From Streptomyces sp. NBC_01381 (GTDB lineage: Bacteria > Actinomycetota > Actinomycetes > Streptomycetales > Streptomycetaceae): DNA of 64,000 nt. Below are positions 24,177 to 34,936 of this stretch, in pieces; the stretch's first letter is position 1, and every line of letters starts with the position of its first letter. The notes under the pieces are model-generated. The model searched no databases and was not told the origin of the DNA. It was given only the letters and a program-made list of their open reading frames with translations. Both the position numbers and the translations under genes were made by a program. The stretch is taken from assembly GCF_026340305.1 (NCBI RefSeq), contig NZ_JAPEPI010000001.1:3906001-3970000 (forward strand), given 5' to 3'.

Positions 24177-24734
24177 ATGCGCGTACTGGGGGTGGACCCC
24201 GGGCTGACCCGGTGCGGCGTCGGCGTCGTCGACGGGGTCGCCGGGCGACCACTGACCATGCGCGGCGTCGGTGTCGTACGGACGCCGCCGGACGCCGAGT
24301 TGGGCCACCGCCTCGTCGCCATCGAGCAGGGCATCGAGCAATGGCTCGACGAGCACGAGCCCGAAGTCCTCGCCGTGGAGCGGGTGTTCAGCCAGCACAA
24401 CGTCCGTACGGTGATGGGCACGGCCCAGGCGAGCGCCGTCGCCATGCTGTGCGCGTCGCGCCGCGGCATCCCCGTCGCCCTGCACACGCCCAGCGAGGTC
24501 AAGGCCGCCGTCACCGGCAGCGGCCGGGCCGACAAGGCGCAGGTCGGCGCGATGGTCACACGGCTGCTCCGGCTCGACGCACCGCCCAAGCCCGCCGACG
24601 CGGCGGACGCCCTCGCCCTCGCCATCTGTCACATCTGGCGCGCCCCCGCGCAGAACCGCCTCCAGCAGGCCGTGGCCCAGAACCGCCTCCAGCAGGCCGC
24701 AGCCCTGCACGCATCGAAAGGCCGTACCGCATGA
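24177..24734 (+). CDS. ruvC: Holliday junction resolvase RuvC
   Basis: This 185-residue endonuclease cuts Holliday junctions in complex with RuvAB. The acidic catalytic residues are D7 in VDPGLTRCG, the Glu in AVERVFSQHN, and the Asp pair in PADAADALALA. GGGGAGG is placed ideally before ATG 24177. The C-terminus is unusual: QNRLQQAVA is followed directly by QNRLQQAAA, from a 27-bp tandem duplication (24651-24677 and 24678-24704), making the tail longer than in short RuvC proteins. The stop overlaps the ruvA start (ATGA), as expected for a coupled ruvCAB operon. Confidence 0.97.
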   Translation: MRVLGVDPGLTRCGVGVVDGVAGRPLTMRGVGVVRTPPDAELGHRLVAIEQGIEQWLDEHEPEVLAVERVFSQHNVRTVMGTAQASAVAMLCASRRGIPVALHTPSEVKAAVTGSGRADKAQVGAMVTRLLRLDAPPKPADAADALALAICHIWRAPAQNRLQQAVAQNRLQQAAALHASKGRTA

Positions 24735-25339
24735 TCGCCTTCGTCAGCGGCCCCGTCGCCGCCCTCGCCCCCGATGCCGCGGTGGTCGAGGTCGGCGGCA
24801 TCGGCATGGCCGTCCAGTGCACGCCGAACACGCTCTCCACACTCCGCGTCGGCCAGCAGACCAAGCTCGCCACGTCCCTGGTCGTACGGGAGGACTCGCT
24901 CACCCTGTACGGCTTCGCGGACGACGACGAGCGGCAGACCTTCGAGCTCCTTCAGACCGCGAGCGGTGTCGGACCGCGCCTTGCCCAGGCGATGCTCGCC
25001 GTGCACAGCCCCGACGCCCTGCGCCGCGCGGTCGCCACCGGTGACGAGAAGGCGCTCACCGCCGTCCCCGGCATCGGCAAGAAGGGCGCCCAGAAGCTGC
25101 TCCTGGAGTACAAGGACCGGCTCGGCGAGCCCCTCGGCACGGGCGGCCCTGCGATCGGCAAGGCCGTCACCTCCGGCTGGAGCGACCAGCTGCACGCGGC
25201 ACTGATCGGCCTCGGGTACGCGACCCGCGAGGCCGACGAGGCGGTCGCCGCCGTCACCCCGCAGGCCGAGGCGTCCGAGAAGCCGCAGGTGGGCCAGCTC
25301 CTGAAGGCCGCCCTGCAGACGCTGAACCGCACCCGCTAG
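24731..25339 (+). CDS. ruvA: Holliday junction DNA helicase subunit RuvA
   Basis: This 202-residue protein recognises the four-way junction and loads RuvB rings. Domain I (OB fold, about 1-63) ends with VREDSLTLYGFADDDER. Domain II carries two helix-hairpin-helix motifs: QTASGVGPRLAQAML and TAVPGIGKKGAQKL. Domain III near the C-terminus (ALIGLGYATREADEAV) contacts RuvB. ATG 24731 is embedded in the ruvC stop. A 37-nt gap separates it from ruvB. Confidence 0.97.
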   Translation: MIAFVSGPVAALAPDAAVVEVGGIGMAVQCTPNTLSTLRVGQQTKLATSLVVREDSLTLYGFADDDERQTFELLQTASGVGPRLAQAMLAVHSPDALRRAVATGDEKALTAVPGIGKKGAQKLLLEYKDRLGEPLGTGGPAIGKAVTSGWSDQLHAALIGLGYATREADEAVAAVTPQAEASEKPQVGQLLKAALQTLNRTR

Positions 25340-25376
25340 CCCACCGACCACCCGAACCACACCGCGAGGCGACCTC

Positions 25377-26459
25377 ATGAACTGGGACGAGACCACCGAC
25401 GACACGACCACACCGGCGGGTGCGGCCGAGCGTCTTGTCGGTGCGTCCGCCGACGGCGAGGACCAGGCGGTCGAGGCGGCGCTGCGCCCCAAGGACCTGG
25501 ACGAGTTCATCGGCCAGGAGAAGGTCCGCGAACAGCTCGACCTGGTCCTGCGCGCGGCCCGAGCGCGGGGCGCCACCGCCGACCACGTACTGCTTTCCGG
25601 CGCCCCGGGCCTCGGCAAGACCACCCTCTCCATGATCATCGCGGCCGAGATGGGCGCCCCGATCCGCATCACCAGCGGCCCGGCCATCCAGCACGCGGGC
25701 GACCTCGCGGCGATCCTCTCCTCCCTCCAGGAGGGCGAGGTCCTCTTCCTCGACGAGATCCACCGGATGTCGCGGCCCGCCGAGGAGATGCTCTATATGG
25801 CGATGGAGGACTTCCGCGTCGACGTCATCGTCGGCAAGGGCCCCGGCGCCACCGCCATCCCGCTGGAACTGCCGCCCTTCACCCTGGTCGGCGCCACCAC
25901 CCGCGCGGGCCTTCTGCCGCCGCCGCTGCGCGACCGCTTCGGCTTCACCGCCCACATGGAGTTCTACGAGCCCGCCGAGCTGGAGCGGGTGGTCCACCGC
26001 TCCGCACAGCTGCTCGACGTGGCCATCGACCCGGCCGGCGCCGCCGAGATCGCCGGGCGCTCCCGCGGCACGCCCCGTATCGCCAACCGTCTGCTGCGCC
26101 GCGTACGCGACTATGCGCAGGTCAAGGCCGACGGCGAGATCGACAGGGACATCGCGGGCGCGGCCCTGAAGGTCTACGAGGTGGACGGCCGCGGCCTCGA
26201 CCGCCTCGACCGGGCCGTCCTGGAGGCCCTGCTCAAACTGTTCGGCGGCGGACCCGTGGGTCTGTCGACGCTCGCCGTCGCCGTGGGGGAGGAGCGCGAG
26301 ACGGTCGAAGAGGTGGCCGAGCCCTTCCTGGTACGGGAGGGACTCCTCGCCCGCACGCCCCGCGGCCGCGTCGCGACGCCCGCGGCATGGGCGCATCTCG
26401 GCCTTGTTCCCCCGCGTCAGGCGGGCGGAATCGGACAAGGGGACCTGTTCGGGGCGTGA
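25377..26459 (+). CDS. ruvB: Holliday junction ATP-dependent DNA helicase RuvB
   Basis: This 360-residue AAA+ motor drives branch migration. Walker A is GAPGLGKTTL, Walker B is VLFLDEIHRM, sensor 1 lies in TLVGATTRAG, and the sensor 2/arginine region is RSRGTPRIANRLLRRVRDYA. The C-terminal winged helix ends with the KLFGGGPVGLSTLAVAVGEE block. The first ~40 residues are an Asp/Thr-rich extension before the conserved LRPKDLDEFIGQ. It closes the ruvCAB cluster; a new promoter-like sequence follows before yajC. Confidence 0.97.
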   Translation: MNWDETTDDTTTPAGAAERLVGASADGEDQAVEAALRPKDLDEFIGQEKVREQLDLVLRAARARGATADHVLLSGAPGLGKTTLSMIIAAEMGAPIRITSGPAIQHAGDLAAILSSLQEGEVLFLDEIHRMSRPAEEMLYMAMEDFRVDVIVGKGPGATAIPLELPPFTLVGATTRAGLLPPPLRDRFGFTAHMEFYEPAELERVVHRSAQLLDVAIDPAGAAEIAGRSRGTPRIANRLLRRVRDYAQVKADGEIDRDIAGAALKVYEVDGRGLDRLDRAVLEALLKLFGGGPVGLSTLAVAVGEERETVEEVAEPFLVREGLLARTPRGRVATPAAWAHLGLVPPRQAGGIGQGDLFGA

Positions 26460-26506
26460 CGGCGCGCGTACTCGCACGGTCAGGAACTGCGGTGCCATGC
26501 TGAGCG

Positions 26507-26536
26507 TTGTTCGTTAGGTGCGGACTCGCTTAGACT
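26507..26536 (+). promoter_or_regulatory. Candidate promoter for yajC-secDF
   Basis: TTGTTC (26507-26512) and TAGACT (26531-26536) with an 18-nt spacer resemble a HrdB-type promoter, 88 nt before the yajC GTG. It falls between ruvB and yajC, consistent with a new transcription unit. Confidence 0.55.
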
Positions 26537-26624
26537 CCGCCGATGCCGTCCCTTGCGGGCGGCGTGCCCACCCCCGTCCATCAGGCCGCTTACCTGCGCG
26601 GTCATGCGAAGGAAACTCCGTCCC

Positions 26625-27092
26625 GTGAATATCGTGACCCTCCTCCCCTTCATCGTGCTCATCGGGGCCATGTTCCTGATGACGCGGTCCGCCAAGAAGA
26701 AGCAGCAGGCGGCCGCGGCGATGCGCAATGAGATGCAGCCCGGCACCGGCATCCGCACGATCGGGGGCATGTACGCCACCGTCAAGGAGGTTCACGACGA
26801 CGCGGTCCTCCTTGAGGTGGCTCCGGGCGTGCACGCGTTTTACGCGAAGAACGCCGTCGGCGCCGTCCTCGAGGACGACGAGTACAACCGCATCGTCCAC
26901 GGCGTGGGTGCCGACCTGAAGTCGGACACCCCCATCGTTCCGGACGACGCCTCCTCCCTGACCGAGACCGACGAGCCCGCCGCCGACGCTTCCGACGACT
27001 CGCCCATCGACCTCGGCAAGAAGGACGCGGACACCGCTCCCGAGGACGACGCAGAGCCGAAGAAGACCGACGGCGAGTCCGACGCGAAGTAG
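26625..27092 (+). CDS. yajC: Preprotein translocase subunit YajC
   Basis: This 155-residue accessory protein of the SecDF complex has one N-terminal membrane helix (IVTLLPFIVLIGAMFLMTRS). The conserved cytosolic domain follows (MQPGTGIRTIGGMYATVKEV and VEVAPGV-like VALLEVAPGVHA). The long acidic tail, from about residue 100, is rich in Asp, Glu, Lys and Thr and is longer than in enteric YajC. I chose GTG 26625 because the helix starts immediately and AAGGA lies 11 nt upstream; the 24 upstream codons look random. It heads the secretion cluster with secD and secF. Confidence 0.92.
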   Translation: MNIVTLLPFIVLIGAMFLMTRSAKKKQQAAAAMRNEMQPGTGIRTIGGMYATVKEVHDDAVLLEVAPGVHAFYAKNAVGAVLEDDEYNRIVHGVGADLKSDTPIVPDDASSLTETDEPAADASDDSPIDLGKKDADTAPEDDAEPKKTDGESDAK

Positions 27093-27099
27093 CCACCAC

Positions 27100-27141
27100 C
27101 GGGGTCCGTGGGGCGCGCCGCTCGCGCCGCCACGGTCCCCG
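27100..27141 (+). terminator. Hairpin between yajC and secD
   Basis: CGGGGTCCGTGG (27100-27111) pairs with CCACGGTCCCCG (27130-27141) with one T-T mismatch. GGCGC/GCGCC can extend it inside. It lies 7 nt after yajC and 120 nt before secD, so it may end or attenuate the yajC transcript. Confidence 0.5.
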
Positions 27142-27261
27142 CAGTGCGTGGGTTTCGTGACGGGTCTCGACACCATTTCATGGCCGCCCACCTGGGAACT
27201 CCCCGCTCAGTGACGGGGCAGGGCACCGGACGCCGGGCGGTTGGACAGGGAGAACGAGAAG

Positions 27262-29019
27262 GTGGCAGCACCTAAGAAGGGCCGAAGGCAGAGCGCCCCG
27301 GGCAAGCCGGGCCGCTCTTTGGTCTTCATCCTGATCGCCCTCGTGGCGCTCACCGGGGGGATGTTCCTTTCCGGGAACACCACGCCCCGCCTCGGCATCG
27401 ACCTCGCCGGCGGTACGAGCATCACGCTCCAGGCGAAGAACGAGCCCGGCCAGAAGAACGCGATCAACCCGACCAACATGAACACCGCGGTCAGCATCAT
27501 CAACAACCGCGTCAATGGTCTGGGTGTGTCCGAGGCCGAGGTGCAGACCCAGGGCGCAGACAACATCATCGTCAACATCCCCAAGGGCACGAACGAGAAG
27601 CAGGCGCGCGAGCAGGTCGGCACGACCGCTCAGCTCTACTTCCGTCCCGTCCTGACGGTGGCCCCCGGCGAGCCCACCCCCGAGCCGTCCGCCTCCTCGT
27701 CCGGCAAGGGCACGGACAAGGACAAGGACAAGGCGACCGAGAAGGGCGAGGACAAGGCGACGCCCTCCTCGACCCCCACGGCGACGCCCACCTCCCAGGG
27801 CCGCGCCGTCACCGACGGCCTGAAGGCCGACGCCACCCCGTCCCCCAAGTCCTCGGACAAGGGCGGCGACAAGGACAAGGCGGCGCCGACCCCCACCCCG
27901 TCGGCCGACCCGGCCACCGCGGCCCTGCAGAAGAAGTTCACCGAGCTCGACTGCACCGACAAGGCGCAGCGCGGCAAGGTCGGCGACGGCATCAAGCCGT
28001 CCGAGCAGACCATCGCCTGTGGCAAGAACAACGCCGGGCAGTGGGAGAAGTACGTACTCGGCCCGGCCGAGCTGAACGGCAAGGACGTCGACGACGCCAA
28101 GGCCAGCATCAGCCAGCAGAGCGGCGCCTGGATCGTCAACATGGACTTCACGAAGGACGGCTCGAAGAAGTTCTCGAAGACCACCAGCAAGCTCTCGCAG
28201 CAGCAGCCTCCGATGAACCAGTTCGCCATCGTCCTCGACGGCGAAGTGGCCTCGGCCCCCAGCGTCAACACGACCCTGAGCGCCAACGCCGAGATCTCCG
28301 GCAGCTTCACCCAGGAGTCGGCCCAGGACCTCGCCAACATCCTGTCGTACGGCGCTCTGCCGCTCACCTTCCACGAGCAGAGCGTCACCACGGTGAGCCC
28401 GGCCCTCGGCGGCGAGCAGCTGCACGCCGGTCTGATCGCCGGCGCCATCGGCCTCGCGCTGGTCATCATCTACCTGGTGGTCTACTACCGGGGCCTGTCG
28501 CTCATCGCCATCGCGAGCCTCCTGGTCTCGGCGGCCCTCACGTACACCCTGATGACGCTGCTCGGCCCGGCCATCAGCTTCACCCTGAACCTGCCCGCGG
28601 TGTGTGGTGCGATCGTTGCGATCGGCATCACGGCGGACTCGTTCATCGTGTTCTTCGAACGCGTCAGGGACGAGGTCCGAGAGGGACGCACGCTGCGGCC
28701 CGCCGTCGAGCGCGCCTGGCCGCGTGCCCGGCGCACCATCCTGGTCTCCGACTTCGTGTCGTTCCTCGCGGCCGCGGTGCTCTTCGTCGTCACGGTCGGC
28801 AAGGTCCAGGGCTTCGCGTTCACGCTCGGCCTGACCACCCTGCTCGACGTCGTCGTGGTCTTCTTCTTCACCAAGCCGCTGATGACGCTCATGGCACGGA
28901 AGCCGTTCTTCGCGAACGGCCACAAGTGGTCCGGCCTCGACCCGAAGCGGCTCGGCGCCAAGCCCCCGCTGCGCCGCACCCGCCGCACCACCGCCCCCGT
29001 CGACCCGAAGGAGGCGTGA
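27262..29019 (+). CDS. secD: Protein translocase subunit SecD
   Basis: This 585-residue proton-motive-force-using subunit completes protein export. It has a first membrane helix at about 20-38 and the periplasm-side P1 domain beginning RLGIDLAGGTSITL. The P1 head ends before GEVASAPSVNTTL and ISGSFTQESAQDLAN, and five C-terminal helices carry AIVAIGITADSFIVFFERVRDE. An extracytoplasmic Ser/Thr/Lys/Asp/Pro linker of about 80 residues (roughly 135-218) interrupts P1 and is much longer than in E. coli. GTG 27262 has AGGGAGA 8 nt upstream. The secF ATG starts one base after the stop. Confidence 0.96.
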   Translation: MAAPKKGRRQSAPGKPGRSLVFILIALVALTGGMFLSGNTTPRLGIDLAGGTSITLQAKNEPGQKNAINPTNMNTAVSIINNRVNGLGVSEAEVQTQGADNIIVNIPKGTNEKQAREQVGTTAQLYFRPVLTVAPGEPTPEPSASSSGKGTDKDKDKATEKGEDKATPSSTPTATPTSQGRAVTDGLKADATPSPKSSDKGGDKDKAAPTPTPSADPATAALQKKFTELDCTDKAQRGKVGDGIKPSEQTIACGKNNAGQWEKYVLGPAELNGKDVDDAKASISQQSGAWIVNMDFTKDGSKKFSKTTSKLSQQQPPMNQFAIVLDGEVASAPSVNTTLSANAEISGSFTQESAQDLANILSYGALPLTFHEQSVTTVSPALGGEQLHAGLIAGAIGLALVIIYLVVYYRGLSLIAIASLLVSAALTYTLMTLLGPAISFTLNLPAVCGAIVAIGITADSFIVFFERVRDEVREGRTLRPAVERAWPRARRTILVSDFVSFLAAAVLFVVTVGKVQGFAFTLGLTTLLDVVVVFFFTKPLMTLMARKPFFANGHKWSGLDPKRLGAKPPLRRTRRTTAPVDPKEA

Positions 29020-29020
29020 G

Positions 29021-30142
29021 ATGTCGAAGCTCGGCAATCTCGGCGCCAGGCTCTACCGCGGCGAGGTCGGCTATGACTTCGTCGGCAAGCGCAAGATCTG
29101 GTACGGCATCTCGATACTGATCACCATCACGGCGATCGTCGGCCTCGCGGTGCGCGGCCTGAACATGGGCATCGAGTTCGAGGGCGGTGCCGTCTTCAAC
29201 ACCGCGAAGACCAACGTCTCGGTCGCGCAGGCGGAGCGGTACGCGGAGGACGCCTCCGGCCACGACGCGGTCGTCCAGGAGCTCGGCTCCGGCGGTCTGC
29301 GCATCCAGGTCGCCGGTGTGGACACCGCCAAGTCCGACCAGATCAAGGCCGATCTGGCGAAGAACATGGACATCAAGTCCACCGACCTCGTGGGCCCCAG
29401 TTGGGGTGAGCAGATCAGCCAGAAGGCCTGGACGGGCCTGATCATCTTCATGGTTCTCGTGGTGATCTATCTGGCGATCGCCTTCGAGTGGCGGATGGCG
29501 CTTGCCGCGCTGATCGCCCTGGTGCACGACATCACGATCACCGTCGGTGTGTACGCACTGGTCGGCTTCGAGGTCACCCAGGGCACGATCATCGGTCTGC
29601 TGACGATCCTCGGTTATTCGCTGTACGACACGGTCGTGGTGTTCGACAGCTTGAAGGAGCAGTCGAAGGACCTCACCAAGCAGACCCGGTGGACCTACAG
29701 CGAGGTCGCCAACCGCAGCATCAACAGCACCCTGGTGCGCTCGATCAACACCACGGTCGTCGCGCTCCTGCCGGTCGCCGGTCTGCTCTTCATCGGTGGC
29801 GGCTTCCTCGGCGCGGGCATGCTCAACGACATCTCGCTGTCGCTGTTCGTCGGCCTCGCGGCCGGTGCGTACTCCTCGATCTTCATCGCCACGCCGCTCG
29901 TCGCCGACCTCAAGGAGACCGAGCCGCAGATGAAGGCGCTCAAGAAGCGCGTCCTCGCCAAGCGTGCCGCCGCGGCGGCCAAGGGCGAATCCGCGGAGAG
30001 CGCCGACAGCGCGGAGCAGGGTGACGACGAGGCGGAGGACCGGGTGCCGGAGGACGCCGCCCCCGCGGGCGTCGTCGGCCCGCGCACCCAGCCCACCTCC
30101 CGGGGCCGAGGCCGCGGCCGTCCCTCGGGGAAGCGTCGATGA
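29021..30142 (+). CDS. secF: Protein translocase subunit SecF
   Basis: This 373-residue partner of SecD has six predicted membrane helices, with a periplasm-facing domain between helices 1 and 2 (NMGIEFEGGAVF opens it). The conserved TILGYSLYDTVVVFDSLKE and ALLPVAGLLFIGGG blocks are present. The cytosolic C-terminal ~75 residues are charged and end in an Arg/Gly/Pro tail (GRGRGRPSGKRR), longer than in short SecF proteins. The ATG follows the secD stop by one base, and the stop overlaps the apt start (ATGA), linking export genes to purine salvage as in other actinobacteria. Confidence 0.96.
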   Translation: MSKLGNLGARLYRGEVGYDFVGKRKIWYGISILITITAIVGLAVRGLNMGIEFEGGAVFNTAKTNVSVAQAERYAEDASGHDAVVQELGSGGLRIQVAGVDTAKSDQIKADLAKNMDIKSTDLVGPSWGEQISQKAWTGLIIFMVLVVIYLAIAFEWRMALAALIALVHDITITVGVYALVGFEVTQGTIIGLLTILGYSLYDTVVVFDSLKEQSKDLTKQTRWTYSEVANRSINSTLVRSINTTVVALLPVAGLLFIGGGFLGAGMLNDISLSLFVGLAAGAYSSIFIATPLVADLKETEPQMKALKKRVLAKRAAAAAKGESAESADSAEQGDDEAEDRVPEDAAPAGVVGPRTQPTSRGRGRGRPSGKRR

Positions 30143-30687
30143 CCGAGACGACCGCAACCACGGAGCTGCTGCTCAGCCGCATCCGGGACGTCGCGGACTA
30201 CCCGGAGCCGGGCGTGATGTTCAAGGACATCACCCCGCTCCTGGCGGACCCGGCGGCGTTCGCGGCGCTCACTGAGGCCTTCGCGGACCTCGCCGTGCGG
30301 CACGGCGCCACCAAGGTCGTCGGCCTGGAGGCCCGCGGCTTCATCCTCGGCGCCCCCGTCGCGCTCAGCGCCGGGCTCGGCTTCATCCCCGTACGCAAGG
30401 CGGGCAAGCTCCCCGGAGCGACGCTCAGCCAGGCCTACGACCTGGAGTACGGCAGCGCCGAGATCGAGGTGCACGCCGAGGACCTCGCCGCCGACGACCG
30501 CGTCATGGTCATCGACGACGTCCTGGCGACCGGCGGCACCGCCGAGGCGTCGCTGCGGCTGATCCGCCGGGCCGGCGCGCAGGTCGCCGGTGTGGCGGTG
30601 CTCATGGAGCTCGGCTTCCTGGGCGGCCGCGCCAAGCTGGAGACCGCCCTTGAGGGCGCCCCGCTGGAGGCCCTGATCACGGTCTGA
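30139..30687 (+). CDS. apt: Adenine phosphoribosyltransferase
   Basis: This 182-residue type I phosphoribosyltransferase converts adenine and PRPP to AMP. The PRPP-binding loop is VMVIDDVLATGGTAEA. The substrate regions are GVMFKDITPLLADP and GLEARGFILGAPVAL, as in APRTs. It is coupled by a 4-nt overlap to secF and followed by a strong hairpin. Its place before relA is conserved in Streptomyces and keeps nucleotide salvage next to the (p)ppGpp enzyme. Confidence 0.96.
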   Translation: MTETTATTELLLSRIRDVADYPEPGVMFKDITPLLADPAAFAALTEAFADLAVRHGATKVVGLEARGFILGAPVALSAGLGFIPVRKAGKLPGATLSQAYDLEYGSAEIEVHAEDLAADDRVMVIDDVLATGGTAEASLRLIRRAGAQVAGVAVLMELGFLGGRAKLETALEGAPLEALITV

Positions 30688-30703
30688 GCCGACCCGCGCA
30701 CAC

Positions 30704-30742
30704 CCCGAGGCGGGCCCGGAGGAATCCGGTGCCCGCCTCGGG
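30704..30742 (+). terminator. Extended hairpin between apt and relA
   Basis: CCCGAGGCGGGC (30704-30715) pairs with GCCCGCCTCGGG (30731-30742). Inside it, CCGGA (30716-30720) pairs with TCCGG (30725-30729) around GGAA. That gives about 17 bp with one bulge, followed by TGTTTCCCCC. It is a likely end of the secDF-apt transcript. Confidence 0.75.
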
Positions 30743-30905
30743 TGTTTCCCCCGTAGAGACCTCAGGTTCGCCGTGTGGAGAACCTCAGGTGTTTCTCCCG
30801 TTGAGCCCCGTCTCACGGGCTGAGGGCGAGCCGAAGGTCCAGGATCGATACCATGGGCTCTTCGGGGCCTGACCGGGGGACCCGGATCGCGCACAGGGAG
30901 CGCTC

Positions 30906-33500
<2,595 letters not shown>

Positions 33501-33508
33501 ACGGTCTC

Positions 33509-33557
33509 CTACGTAGAGGGGCTCCCGTACGCGATGTACGGGAGCCCCTCTACGTAG
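33509..33557. terminator. 22-bp perfect hairpin between relA and the DUF349 gene
   Basis: CTACGTAGAGGGGCTCCCGTAC (positions 33509-33530; key ends CTACGTAG and CCCGTAC) and its exact complement at 33536-33557 are separated by GCGAT. The stem is perfect on both strands and sits between two convergent genes, so it should terminate both. Confidence 0.85.
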
Positions 33558-33569
33558 ACAGCGAAAAAC

Positions 33570-34802
33570 TCAGCCGCCGAACTCGTGCAGGCCCTTCAGC
33601 GCCTGGTCGAGCAGCGCCTGGCGGCCGTCGAGCTCCCGCTGGAGCTTGTCGGCCTTGGCGTTGTTGCCCGCGGCACGAGCCTTCTCGATCTGGTCGGTCA
33701 GCTTGTCGACCGCGGCCTGCAGCTGGCCGGTGAGACCCTCGGCACGCGCGCGTGCCTCCGGGTTCGTGCGCCGCCACTCGGCCTCTTCGGAGTCCTGCAG
33801 GGCCCGCTCCACCGCGTGCATCCGGCCTTCGACCTTCGGCCGCGCGTCACGCGGGACGTGGCCGATGGCCTCCCACCGCTCGTTGATCGAACGGAACGCC
33901 GCACGCGCCGACTTGAGGTCCTTCACCGGGACGAGCTTCTCGGCCTCCTCGGCCAGCTCCTCCTTCAGCTTCAGGTTCTCCGTCTGCTCGGCGTCACGCT
34001 CCGCGAAGACCGAGCTGCGCGCCGCGAAGAACACGTCCTGGGCGCCGCGGAAGCGGTTCCACAGATCGTCCTCGTGCTCGCGCTGGGCGCGGCCCGCGGC
34101 CTTCCACTCGGTCATCAGATCGCGGTACCGCGCGGCCGTCGGACCCCAGTCGGTCGACCCGGAGAGCGCCTCGGCCTCGCCGACCAGACGCTCCTTGGTC
34201 TTGCGGGCCTCCTCGCGCTGGGCGTCCAGCGAGGCGAAGTGGGCCTTGCGGCGCTTGGAGAACGCCGAGCGGGCGTGCGAGAAGCGGTGCCACAGCTCGT
34301 CGTCCGACTTGCGGTCGAGGCGCGGCAGACCCTTCCAGGTGTCCACCAGGGCGCGCAGGCGTTCGCCCGCCGCCCGCCACTGCTCGCTCTGCGCGAGCTC
34401 CTCGGCCTCGACGACCAGCGCCTCCTTGGCGTGCCGCGCCTCGTCCGACTGCTTGGCCTTCTGGACCTTGCGCTCCTCGCGGCGCGCCTCCACCGTCTCG
34501 ACGAGCTTGTCCAGACGCGTGCTCAAGGCGTCCAGATCGCCGACCGCGTGCGCCTCGTCCACCTGCTGGCGCAGATGGTCGATGGCGGTCATGGCGTCCT
34601 TGGCCGACAGGTCCGTCGTCTTCACCCGGCGCTCGAGAAGTCCGATCTCGACGACCAGACCGTCGTATTTGCGCTCGAAGTAGGCCAGGGCCTCGTCAGG
34701 AGACCCTGCTTTCCACGAACCGACCTCGCGCTCGCTGCCGTCGGCCTTGCGCACATACACGGTCCCCGTCTCGTCGACGCGGCCCCACGGGTCGCTGCTC
34801 AC
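33570..34802 (-). CDS. DUF349 repeat protein
   Basis: This 410-residue, almost entirely helical and highly charged protein carries several DUF349 units. Each is recognisable by a W at the end of one helix and a W...F pair in the next: RALVDTWKGLPRLDRKSDDELWHRF and DLMTEWKAAGRAQREHEDDLWNRF are split across the repeats, and SINERWEAIGHVPRD is another. The N-terminus (DPWGRVDETGTVYVR) forms a small beta domain. The C-terminus is a coiled coil (LTDQIEKARAAGNN). No catalytic residues are known for the family. The GTG at 34802 has AGGAGG 4-5 nt upstream. It is convergent with relA. Confidence 0.85.
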   Translation of the reverse strand: MSSDPWGRVDETGTVYVRKADGSEREVGSWKAGSPDEALAYFERKYDGLVVEIGLLERRVKTTDLSAKDAMTAIDHLRQQVDEAHAVGDLDALSTRLDKLVETVEARREERKVQKAKQSDEARHAKEALVVEAEELAQSEQWRAAGERLRALVDTWKGLPRLDRKSDDELWHRFSHARSAFSKRRKAHFASLDAQREEARKTKERLVGEAEALSGSTDWGPTAARYRDLMTEWKAAGRAQREHEDDLWNRFRGAQDVFFAARSSVFAERDAEQTENLKLKEELAEEAEKLVPVKDLKSARAAFRSINERWEAIGHVPRDARPKVEGRMHAVERALQDSEEAEWRRTNPEARARAEGLTGQLQAAVDKLTDQIEKARAAGNNAKADKLQRELDGRQALLDQALKGLHEFGG

Positions 34803-34936
34803 AGCGCCTCCTCCACATGATGCCTGCGCAGGGCCTCGGGGCCCCCGGCATCGTCCACAGTTTCGTCACCGCCAACATAGGCGACCGGCGGGGCGGCTGT
34901 CCGCATCCCGCGCGTCCGAAGTTTGCCTGGCGGGGG

